From Phycisphaerales bacterium (GTDB taxonomy: Bacteria; Planctomycetota; Phycisphaerae; Phycisphaerales; SM1A02), in assembly GCA_009691805.1 (NCBI GenBank), contig SIAK01000004.1:37674-101673 (forward strand): DNA of 64,000 nucleotides, given 5' to 3'. A program made the translations under genes and the position numbers. Of the stretch, positions 1 through 6,805 are shown in pieces. Position 1 is the stretch's first letter, and every line of letters begins with the position of its first letter. The notes beneath the pieces are model-generated. The model saw only the letters and a program-made list of their open reading frames with translations, was not told where the DNA came from and did not search any database.

Positions 1-287
1 CCAGTCTGCGCTCGATGATTGAGTCGATGGGCATTCCCTTTGGTGCGGACATCTTTGGCAAAGTAAAGATGGTGATCCAATCCTTCTGCGTGCCGTGGTG
101 TTTGTTTACTGCAACGCGTCCGAATGCAGCGGGGGAGATGTCCTGGATCGTCGTGCGCGACGTGGTCATTTGGATCACGATTGCCGCGTCGCTGTTATCT
201 GCGATTCCATATCTGTTCCGAGCGATGCGCATCTTGAGTGCGGCATCGATGCACGCAAGCACAACGAAGCCGAAGGATCCCGCGTGA
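1..287 (+). CDS. pgsA: CDP-diacylglycerol-glycerol-3-phosphate 3-phosphatidyltransferase, C-terminal part (5' truncated by window)
   Basis: The reading frame is open from the window edge to a TGA at 285-287, leaving about 95 residues of the C-terminus. The segment GKVKMVIQ matches the GK(I/V)Kt..Q signature of PgsA, and a hydrophobic helix (VVIWITIAASLLSAIPYLF) follows, as in this CDP-alcohol phosphatidyltransferase family. The enzyme makes phosphatidylglycerol phosphate at the inner membrane. The next gene is PgpA, which removes that phosphate, so the pair catalyses consecutive steps of phosphatidylglycerol synthesis. The stop overlaps the start of pgpA (GTGA). The catalytic CDP-alcohol motif lies upstream of the window and could not be checked. 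Confidence 0.72.
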   Translation, partial: SLRSMIESMGIPFGADIFGKVKMVIQSFCVPWCLFTATRPNAAGEMSWIVVRDVVIWITIAASLLSAIPYLFRAMRILSAASMHASTTKPKDPA

Positions 288-799
288 GCGCAACTGAAAA
301 AAGTTCGAATGCAGGTGGCTTCCGTTTGTACGCGTGCGAAGTCTTCGGACTTGGGCGATTGCCCTTCGCGCCAGGATCGTGGGGTTCGTTGCCGCCGGTC
401 GTGCTCGCGTTCGGGTTGACTTTGCTCGGCACATCTGGCCGCGAGATCGATATGTCGGTGGGATTGCTCGGCATCCTCTTCGGTGTGATCTGTTTAGTGT
501 GGGGCGATCATGCGGAGAAATGCATCGGCAAGAAGGATCCAGGTCGCGTGGTCGCGGATGAAGTCGCAGGCCAAGCGATCGCGCTGATGTGGTTGCCGTG
601 GAGTTCGAACTGGGCTCGCAACTTTGCGATCTGCTCGATCGCGTTTGTTGCGTTCCGAATCTTCGATGTGATCAAACCGCCACCGGCGCGAAGACTGCAG
701 AAGATTCACGGCGGAGCGGGCATTCTTGTGGACGATCTGATTGCAGGTCTCTACGCACTCGCGTTGACGCAAATCATCGTGCGAACTGCAAACCTCTAG
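284..799 (+). CDS. pgpA: Phosphatidylglycerophosphatase A
   Basis: This 171-residue membrane protein has the PgpA signatures: a FGLGRLPFAPGSWGS-type N-terminal motif (residues 21-35), DPGRVVADEVAGQ (85-97), FRIFDVIKPPP (124-134) and GGAGILVDDLIAG (143-155). PgpA dephosphorylates phosphatidylglycerol phosphate in the inner membrane. The frame stays open further upstream, but that part is antisense-like basic sequence overlapping pgsA. I chose GTG at 284 because it overlaps the pgsA stop (GTGA), has AAGGA about 7 bases upstream, and gives the usual family length of about 165 residues. It is very probably translationally coupled to pgsA. Confidence 0.9.
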   Translation: MSATEKSSNAGGFRLYACEVFGLGRLPFAPGSWGSLPPVVLAFGLTLLGTSGREIDMSVGLLGILFGVICLVWGDHAEKCIGKKDPGRVVADEVAGQAIALMWLPWSSNWARNFAICSIAFVAFRIFDVIKPPPARRLQKIHGGAGILVDDLIAGLYALALTQIIVRTANL

Positions 800-817
800 C
801 GCCTACACTCAAGACCC

Positions 818-1732
818 ATGCGGGAGTTCGATCTCCTCAATCGCGTCTTCGCTCAGAACACAAGCCTTCCCGCGAGTGTCACGTTGCCACCTGGCGATGA
901 CATGGCGGCGATGCGTCTTGCACTGCACACGTCGACGATTCTCGCTGCTGCGGACAGTGTTGTCGAAGGTCGACACACGCCGCTCGGTGGTGACGCGTAC
1001 GCGATGGGACGCAAGGCGATCTTGCGCAATGTCTCGGATGTCGCAGCGATGGCGAACGCGCAACCGCTCGCGACACTTGCATGCGCGATGATTCCTGCAG
1101 GCACGGATGAAGCGCGTGTTTGGCGGTTGTTTGAAGGGCTGCGCGAGACGGCGCTTGCATGGAATGCGCCGCTCATTGGTGGCGACACAACGGTGGTGGG
1201 TGCGGAGAGTGCGATGAGTGTTGCCGTCACGATTCTCGCAACGCCCCTTGACTGCAACGCAGCGCTCGCGACGAGAACTGCCGCACGTGTCGATGACGGT
1301 GTGTATGTCACCGGCAGTATTGGTGGCGCGTGGGATCGAGCGACTGGACTCGGACGCCACTTGGATTTCACGCCGCGACTTCGCGTTGCGCAGGAACTCT
1401 TTCGCACGCTCGGCAGTCGGCTGCACGCGATGATTGATGTGAGTGACGGGCTCGCGCAAGATCTCGGACACATTGCGCGAAGTTCGTCTGTCACGATTGA
1501 TCTTGAACTCGCGCGCGTGCCGATCGCGAGCGGTTGGAATCCGCGCGACGCGATCGCGCACGGCGAAGATTACGAATTGGCATTCACTGCAGTGGGCGAG
1601 GTTCCTGCGATGCTCGAAGGCGTCGCGATCACGCGCATCGGCGTGGTCACAAGCGGTGAGGGTGTGGTGATCCTCGTCGATGGTGCGCATCGAGAGCGAT
1701 CGACGAACGCTGGATGGGAGCATGTTGCATGA
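818..1732 (+). CDS. thiL: Thiamine-monophosphate kinase
   Basis: ThiL phosphorylates thiamine monophosphate to the active cofactor thiamine diphosphate, using ATP in the cytoplasm. The 304-residue protein has the PurM/ThiL family motifs in order: PPGDDMA (24-30), the GGDTT loop (121-125), IDVSDGLAQDLGH (206-218) and HGEDYEL (248-254), which supply Mg and ATP ligands. Length is normal for the family. It starts 18 bases after pgpA and its TGA overlaps the ATG of the following tsaE-yacG fusion, so it sits in a tight four-gene unit. I saw no TPP riboswitch upstream. Confidence 0.93.
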   Translation: MREFDLLNRVFAQNTSLPASVTLPPGDDMAAMRLALHTSTILAAADSVVEGRHTPLGGDAYAMGRKAILRNVSDVAAMANAQPLATLACAMIPAGTDEARVWRLFEGLRETALAWNAPLIGGDTTVVGAESAMSVAVTILATPLDCNAALATRTAARVDDGVYVTGSIGGAWDRATGLGRHLDFTPRLRVAQELFRTLGSRLHAMIDVSDGLAQDLGHIARSSSVTIDLELARVPIASGWNPRDAIAHGEDYELAFTAVGEVPAMLEGVAITRIGVVTSGEGVVILVDGAHRERSTNAGWEHVA

Positions 1733-2502
1733 ACGACGCGCAGACGTGGATACTTTCGTTTGTCGCACGCGATTGCAGCGAGACGGAGCAACTCGCGTTC
1801 GTCATCGGCGATGTGTTACGAAGTCGCACGCCGCGCCAGCGCAGTGCCTCGCACGCGATCGTCGTAGCACTCGTCGGTGAACTCGGCGCAGGAAAGACGG
1901 CATTTGCGCGAGGACTTGCGAGCGGGTTTGGCGTTGAGCAATCGCAAGTGAGTAGCCCGACGTTCACACTGCGCATGGATCACTCCGCAGAGCGCGCCTC
2001 ACCAGCGGCACCCGAACTCTTCGCACACTTGGATTGCTGGCGCATGCAAACAGGCGCGCTTGAGAGTGTTGGATTTGATGCGCTCTTGCAAGAAGCTGGC
2101 GCACTTGTCGCAATCGAGTGGCCACAGAAAATTGCGGCTGCGCTGCAGGATGCGCGACGCATTGATGTCACGCTCTTGCATACGGAATCCGTAGGCGAGG
2201 GCGCAAGTCCGCAGTCGCGCCGAGTTCATGTGGATTGCAGCGCGTTGGCGAAGATCGATCCATCGCTTGCGATGCGCGTACTGGATGCATTGACATTGCT
2301 TGCGCAAGCACCGCGCGTCAGTAGTCTGCAGTGCGCGCGTTGCGGAGTGGCGGCGATGGCCACGACGTTCGCGCCCTTCTGTACTGCGCGTTGCAGATTG
2401 TTGGATCTCGGCGATTGGCTTCGCGGCGCTTACGTCATCAAAGGCGCGCCTGGCTCCGGCGATCCGCTTTCAGAGGACGCAGCATCGGGCGAGATCGCGT
2501 AA
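1729..2502 (+). CDS. tsaE: Fusion of TsaE tRNA t6A-synthesis ATPase with a YacG-type zinc ribbon
   Basis: The N-terminal part (about residues 1-170) is TsaE: Walker A GELGAGKT (50-57), SSPTFTL (75-81), HLDCWR in place of the usual HLDxYR (100-105) and VAIEWP (127-132). TsaE is the ATPase that supports TsaB/TsaD in making threonylcarbamoyladenosine on tRNA. The C-terminus (about 200-240) is a YacG/DUF329 zinc ribbon with four cysteines (202, 205, 218, 222) and the typical PFCTARCRLLDLGDWL segment. YacG in E. coli is a small DNA gyrase inhibitor. A linker of about 30 residues joins the two. ATG 1729 is preferred over ATG 1714 because GGGAG lies 8 bases before it and it overlaps the thiL stop (ATGA). 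Confidence 0.88.
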   Translation: MNDAQTWILSFVARDCSETEQLAFVIGDVLRSRTPRQRSASHAIVVALVGELGAGKTAFARGLASGFGVEQSQVSSPTFTLRMDHSAERASPAAPELFAHLDCWRMQTGALESVGFDALLQEAGALVAIEWPQKIAAALQDARRIDVTLLHTESVGEGASPQSRRVHVDCSALAKIDPSLAMRVLDALTLLAQAPRVSSLQCARCGVAAMATTFAPFCTARCRLLDLGDWLRGAYVIKGAPGSGDPLSEDAASGEIA

Positions 2503-2999
2503 ATCTGAAATCGATGTCCGACTGCACTCCAACCGAGTTCGGCGCAGAGTCGATTGCGCAGCGCGACAAGTTCTGGCGAATGAAACTCAAGGTGTCGGCC
2601 GCTCTTCATGCAGACCATCGAATCACGCGCAGCCTTGCCGTAAATCAATTGATAGTGGCTCTGCTTGGAATCAAAGAGCGTCTGTTGAATGATGCCAGCG
2701 TCAAGCAGCAAACGAATCGTGCGATAGACAGTCGCTTTGGAAACGAGATGTTCTTGACTGCGCAGATCGAGCATCAACTCTTCCGCTTCGAAACTTCCGT
2801 CACGCGCGATGATTGCTTCGAGGACGTCTGCGCGCTCTTGCGTGTACTTCAAATCACGCGAGCGAAGGAAGCGGCGGAAGACCGAGCAGAGTGGCGCCCA
2901 AGGGAGCGGCGCATCGGTTGGCATGCTCGCGTTGCCAAGGATGCCGGCGGTTGAAGTTTGTGGTGCGGAAGTCACAACGCCGATGCTATCCGCGGACAC
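2430..2999 (-). CDS. Fur-family transcriptional regulator with degenerate zinc site
   Basis: The winged-helix half is clearly Fur-like: YTQERADVLEAI (52-63), then VSKATVYRTIRLLLDAGII (86-104). The C-terminal dimerisation half keeps SHYQL (114-118), EFHSPE and HRFQIYAI (162-169). However, the usual HHxH stretch reads ARDS, and the first structural C-x2-C is reduced to CMKS (130-133), so the normal structural zinc site is incomplete. It probably controls metal or oxidative stress genes, but Fur, PerR and Zur types cannot be separated here. The start is a GTG without a good ribosome site; ATG at 2924 would remove a 25-residue tail. A palindrome at 3053-3068 may be its own operator. Its last 73 bases are antisense to the end of the tsaE-yacG gene. 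Confidence 0.82.
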   Translation of the reverse strand: MSADSIGVVTSAPQTSTAGILGNASMPTDAPLPWAPLCSVFRRFLRSRDLKYTQERADVLEAIIARDGSFEAEELMLDLRSQEHLVSKATVYRTIRLLLDAGIIQQTLFDSKQSHYQLIYGKAARDSMVCMKSGRHLEFHSPELVALRNRLCAELGWSAVGHRFQIYAISPDAASSESGSPEPGAPLMT

Positions 3000-3052
3000 A
3001 CGGCGACTCTTGGAATGCCTTGATTCAAAGGCTTTCTAGACATCCAAAGTCC

Positions 3053-3068
3053 GATAATGTGCATTATG
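3053..3068. promoter_or_regulatory. Fur-box-like palindrome upstream of the Fur-family gene
   Basis: The sequence GATAATGTGCATTATG contains perfect 6-bp inverted arms, ATAATG and CATTAT, separated by TG. This resembles the GATAAT/ATTATC halves of known Fur and PerR operators. It lies 54 bases upstream of the Fur-family start and downstream of lysC, so autoregulation of the regulator is the simplest reading. The match to a Fur box is inferred from the known consensus; binding is not shown. Confidence 0.5.
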
Positions 3069-3080
3069 TAAAGTGGAACA

Positions 3081-3116
3081 GATGCTGGCGAAACAAGGGC
3101 AATGCGCCTCAGCATC
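3081..3116 (-). terminator. Possible lysC terminator hairpin
   Basis: GATGCTG at 3081-3087 pairs with CAGCATC at 3110-3116, with further short CG pairing inside. It lies 39 bases downstream of the lysC stop on the minus strand. There is no U-tract after it, so it may be a Rho-dependent end, a processing hairpin or chance. Confidence 0.3.
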
Positions 3117-3154
3117 CATGCCGATGGCCAAGGATTGGACAACGCCCTCTTCGT

Positions 3155-4423
3155 TCAGCCTGCGGTCGTCTGTTGCATCGACGCACCCGCGAGTCGTTCA
3201 AGTCCGAAGCGGTCATGCACCGCGAGCAGCGCCTTGTCACCGTCCTGCTTGCGGACGATGCACGAGATCTTGATCTCGCTGGTGGTGATGTTCTGAATCG
3301 CGACGCCTGCATCGCCAAGCGCTGCAAACATTCTGCTCGCCACGCCAACATGCGTCTTCATGCCTGTGCCGACGACGCTGACTTTCGACAATCCAATCTC
3401 AACGGCGAGTTCGCCCGTGCCGATGCGGTCAAGCACTTGACTTGCCACGATCTTGACATCCGCGAGATCTCCGTGATCCACCGTGAACGACAGCGTTGCA
3501 ACTTCGCCAAACTCTGTCTGCACGATGTCATCCACCATGATGCCTGCGTTGGCGATCGACTCGAAGATCATCGCTTGCATGCCAACATTGTTTGGAATGC
3601 GGCGCAGGCTCACGCGACCCAAGTCTGCCTTGAGTGCGGCACCAACAACGACAACATCTTCCATCTCGGTAGTCTCCTTGCAGATGATCGTGCCTTCATC
3701 TGAACGCTGACTGTGACGAACATGAATCGGAACGCCGTAGCGCTCACCAAAGAGCACTGCGCGCGGATGCATGACCTGCGCACCTTGCAGCGCGAGTTCA
3801 AGCATTTCTTCGTAACTGATGCGCGGAAGTTTCACCGCGTTCGGGACGCGGCGCGGATCGGCGGTGTACACACCTTCCACATCCGTGAAGATCTCGCACG
3901 TGCCGCCTGTGCTCGCAACTTTGAGCGCGGACGCGAGCGCGACAGCAGTCGTATCCGAACCCCCGCGACCAAGCGTCGTAATCTCGCCATCTTCGCTCGC
4001 GCCTTGAAATCCAGCCACAACCGGCGTGCGACCCGCAGCAAGTTCGCGTTCAAGCCGCGCGCAATGCACCGAGAGAATGCGTGCTCGTCCAAAGACACCA
4101 TCCGTCGCAATGCCCGCCTGTTGCCCTGTGAGACTGACCGCGGGAACGCCGATTCGCTCGAGTGCAGTGGCAACGAGCGAGATGGAGACCTGCTCGCCTG
4201 TTGTCATCAACATGTCGAGCTCGCGCTTGGAGATCGCGCCAGAACTTCCCGCAACGCGCGTCGCGAGTTCGATGAGTTCATCCGTCGATTGCCCCATTGC
4301 ACTCACGACAACCACAATCTGATGACCCTGCTCTCGACGTTCACGAATACGCGCAGCACAGCGCGCGATCCGCTGAGGATCGGCAACTGAAGTACCACCA
4401 AATTTCTGCACGAACAAAGCCAT
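3155..4423 (-). CDS. lysC: Aspartate kinase
   Basis: Aspartate kinase phosphorylates aspartate, the first step towards lysine, threonine, methionine and diaminopimelate. The 422-residue protein starts with MALFVQKFGGTSVAD, the family N-terminus with KFGGTS at 7-12. TTGEQVS (74-80) and RGGSDT (153-158) bind substrate and ATP. Residues from about 265 on form two ACT domains, the usual site of feedback inhibition by lysine or threonine; DDIVQTEF and VSVVGTGM lie there. ATG 4423 was preferred to an upstream ATG at 4477 because the extra 18 residues do not resemble the family. It is the only gene between the 98-bp repeat array and the Fur-family gene, so that array is its leader or promoter region. 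Confidence 0.94.
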   Translation of the reverse strand: MALFVQKFGGTSVADPQRIARCAARIRERREQGHQIVVVVSAMGQSTDELIELATRVAGSSGAISKRELDMLMTTGEQVSISLVATALERIGVPAVSLTGQQAGIATDGVFGRARILSVHCARLERELAAGRTPVVAGFQGASEDGEITTLGRGGSDTTAVALASALKVASTGGTCEIFTDVEGVYTADPRRVPNAVKLPRISYEEMLELALQGAQVMHPRAVLFGERYGVPIHVRHSQRSDEGTIICKETTEMEDVVVVGAALKADLGRVSLRRIPNNVGMQAMIFESIANAGIMVDDIVQTEFGEVATLSFTVDHGDLADVKIVASQVLDRIGTGELAVEIGLSKVSVVGTGMKTHVGVASRMFAALGDAGVAIQNITTSEIKISCIVRKQDGDKALLAVHDRFGLERLAGASMQQTTAG

Positions 4424-4485
4424 AGATTGCGCATCCGAGGATATCGAAAATCGCCCGCCACGGCTAGAGCCACGCATCGCCGGAT

Positions 4486-4774
4486 TTCAGGCGTCTGCGA
4501 TGCATCGCAGCGCCTGAGTCGAAAGCGATTGCAGTGTTTTCGCCGCCGCGGCGAGAAACCTGCATGAGCGCTCAACTATGAATTCAGGCGTTCGCGATTC
4601 ACTCGCGACGCCTGAGTCGAAAGCGATTGCAGTGTTTTCGCCGCTGCGGCGAGAAACCTGCATGAGCGCTCAACTATGAATTCAGGCGTTCGCGATTCAC
4701 TCGCGACGCCTGAGTCGAAAGCGATTGCAGTGTTTTCGCCGCTGCGGCGAGAAACCTGCATGAGCGCTCAACTA
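4486..4774. repeat. Three tandem copies of a 98-bp element with two conserved hairpins
   Basis: Copies begin at about 4486, 4583 and 4681 (periods 97 and 98). Copies 2 and 3 are identical up to about 4774. Copy 1 differs at several positions. Each unit holds two inverted repeats. Hairpin A has outer arms TCAGGCG and CGCCTGA and an inner stem. Hairpin B has GCAG...TCGCCGC paired with GCGGCGA...CTGC. In hairpin A the inner stem is CTGCGA/TCGCAG in copy 1 but TCGCGA/TCGCGA in copies 2 and 3; two base pairs changed with both partners altered. The array fills most of the region between typA and lysC. It could be a structured leader, a REP/BIME-like array or a protein binding array. It has no open frame, since 98 is not a multiple of three. 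Confidence 0.9.
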
Positions 4775-4782
4775 CGCGACGG

Positions 4783-4808
4783 AATTTGTCCGCGCTTCGC
4801 GGCAAATT
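4783..4808 (-). terminator. Hairpin just downstream of typA
   Basis: AATTTGTCCGCG (4783-4794) can pair with CGCGGCAAATT (4798-4808) with one bulged base and a 3-base loop. It lies 13 bases beyond the typA stop on the minus strand. There is no clear U-tract, so termination is only suggested. Confidence 0.4.
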
Positions 4809-4820
4809 TCGCGCAAGCAC

Positions 4821-6683
4821 TCAAACATTGGCAGCCATGCGGTCTTTGTCGGAGCGTTCCGAACGCTTGCGCGCGCTCTCGTCGAGAATGCGCTTGCGAA
4901 CGCGGATGGACGATGGCGTCACTTCGACGAACTCGTCTTCTTCGATGTACTCGAGCGCCATTTCCAACGTCAGCGTGCGCGCGCCCTTGAGAACGACCGT
5001 TGCTTCCTTCACGGTTTCGCGGAAGTTCGTGAGATGCTTCATGCGAGTGCAGTTCACGACAATATCGTTGTCGCGATTGTGCTCGCCGACGATTTGCCCC
5101 GCGTACACCTGATCGCCAGGCTTCACCGAGAAATATCCGCGATCGGAAAGGCCTTGCAGCGCGTGCTCGGTGATGCGACCACCCTCGAGCGAAATCATCA
5201 CGCCGTTTCCTCGCTTCCGAACGGCGCTTGAGCCCGCTCGGTAGCCGCTAAACGTGTGGTGCATGGTCGCGTCGCCTTGCGTGGCTGTGAGCATGCGTGT
5301 GCGCATACCGATGAGGCCGCGCGCAGGAATATCGGCTTCGATATGCATGCGAGTGCCCCGCTGATCCATGCCCTTGATATCCGCGCCACGCGAACCGATG
5401 AGTTCGAGAGCGGCGCCGAGCGATGGAGTTTGCACATCGAGCGAGAGTCGCTCCCAGGGTTCTTGCGTCACACCATCAATCTCGCGCTCGATGACTTCAG
5501 GCTTGCCTACGCAGAGCTCGAAGCCTTCGCGGCGCATGTTCTCGAGGAGCACGCCGAGGTGCAACAGACCACGACCCGAAACGTGGAACTCTTCCTTTGA
5601 ATCGCCTGGGCTGACCTTGAGCGCAACATTGGATTCCAATTCCTTCTGCAACCGATCCGAGATTTGTCGGGTCGTGACGTACTTGCCTTCGTTGCCAGCA
5701 AACGGACCATCGTTGACACGGAAGAGCATGTGCAGCGTGGGTTCATCGACCTTCACGCGTGGGAGTGGAAGAATGTCTTCGACGCGACAAATCGTGTCGC
5801 CGATTTCAATGTCCGTAATGCCTTCGACCGCGCAGAGATCTCCCGCGAGCACTTCAGCGACTTCGTAACGACCAAGTCCTTCGAAGCGATTGACCTTCGC
5901 AATCTTGCCGCGGCGCGTTGATCCATCACTCTTGCAAGCGACGATGTTGCCTGGCTTGAGTCGACCACCGAAGACGCGACCGATCGCGATGCGACCGATG
6001 TAATCGGAGTAGTCGAGATTCGTGACGAGGAATTGCAGCGGACCTTCCGTGTCGTTGCTCGGCGCAGGGACGCGCGTGACGATCTCTTGGAAGAGTTCGT
6101 CGACTCCCCTGTCTTGCACGTTGCGATCGCGCGCAGCCCAGCCATCACGACCCGATGCGTAGACGACCGGAAAATCGAGCGCGTGATCATCCGCGCCGAG
6201 ATCGACGAGAAGATCGAACACTTCGTTGATGACTTCGTCGATGCGCGCATCGTGGCGATCGCACTTGTTGACGACGACGATTGGTTTGAGACCAACTTCA
6301 AGCGCCTTGCTGAGCACGAATCGTGTCTGCGGCATCGGGCCTTCCATCGCGTCGATGAGCAGCAGGCAACCATCCGCCATGCGGAGGACGCGCTCGACTT
6401 CACCACCGAAATCGGCGTGGCCAGGCGTGTCCAGAATATTGACGCGGAAGACCTCGCCGCGCATCGCACCCGCACGAATCGTGTAGGTGACGGCGCAGTT
6501 CTTCGCCAGAATTGTGATCCCGCGTTCGCGCTCAAGCGGATTCGAATCCAAGAGGCAGGGATGCTCGCCCTCGGCGAGTTTGATGACTCCGGATTGAGCG
6601 AGCATGGCATCAACAAGCGTCGTCTTCCCATGGTCAACGTGCGCAATGATGGCGATGTTACGAAGGTTCTGATCAGCGGTCAT
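4821..6683 (-). CDS. typA: Ribosome-associated translational GTPase TypA/BipA
   Basis: TypA is a translational GTPase related to EF-G that acts on the ribosome under stress and in 50S assembly. The 620-residue protein has all G motifs: AHVDHGKT (14-21), ERERGITI (51-58), DTPGH (85-89) and NKCD (139-142), followed by the beta-barrel, EF-G-like domains and the BipA-specific C-terminal domain (SGYRAGSSAVRKRGNGVMIS). Length is normal (about 605-620). It stands alone between the M32 peptidase and lysC. An ATG start at 6683 gives the typical N-terminus MTADQNLRNIAIIAHVDHGK. Confidence 0.96.
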   Translation of the reverse strand: MTADQNLRNIAIIAHVDHGKTTLVDAMLAQSGVIKLAEGEHPCLLDSNPLERERGITILAKNCAVTYTIRAGAMRGEVFRVNILDTPGHADFGGEVERVLRMADGCLLLIDAMEGPMPQTRFVLSKALEVGLKPIVVVNKCDRHDARIDEVINEVFDLLVDLGADDHALDFPVVYASGRDGWAARDRNVQDRGVDELFQEIVTRVPAPSNDTEGPLQFLVTNLDYSDYIGRIAIGRVFGGRLKPGNIVACKSDGSTRRGKIAKVNRFEGLGRYEVAEVLAGDLCAVEGITDIEIGDTICRVEDILPLPRVKVDEPTLHMLFRVNDGPFAGNEGKYVTTRQISDRLQKELESNVALKVSPGDSKEEFHVSGRGLLHLGVLLENMRREGFELCVGKPEVIEREIDGVTQEPWERLSLDVQTPSLGAALELIGSRGADIKGMDQRGTRMHIEADIPARGLIGMRTRMLTATQGDATMHHTFSGYRAGSSAVRKRGNGVMISLEGGRITEHALQGLSDRGYFSVKPGDQVYAGQIVGEHNRDNDIVVNCTRMKHLTNFRETVKEATVVLKGARTLTLEMALEYIEEDEFVEVTPSSIRVRKRILDESARKRSERSDKDRMAANV

Positions 6684-6733
6684 AATGAGTCAACTGAGGG
6701 GGAAACCGACGATCGTAGCCGAACCGACGCATG

Positions 6734-6762
6734 AAAACCCTCACTGCTTACGCAAAGAGGGT
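6734..6762 (-). terminator. Probable terminator after the M32 peptidase
   Basis: On the minus strand ACCCTC pairs with GAGGGT around a 14-base loop and is followed by TTTTC. It lies about 45 bases after the carboxypeptidase stop and before typA. The stem is short, so confidence is moderate. Confidence 0.45.
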
Positions 6763-6805
6763 GAAACCACATGAAGGCGTAGCATTCTGCGTGCTGTCGG
6801 TTCGA

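Noticed and set aside
2813..3703. Long plus-strand frame across lysC and fur
   Set aside because: It is the opposite-strand shadow of lysC and fur, rich in Arg, Cys and His; no family match.
4486..4774. CRISPR array
   Set aside because: The copies are contiguous 98-bp units with no unique spacers and no cas genes nearby.
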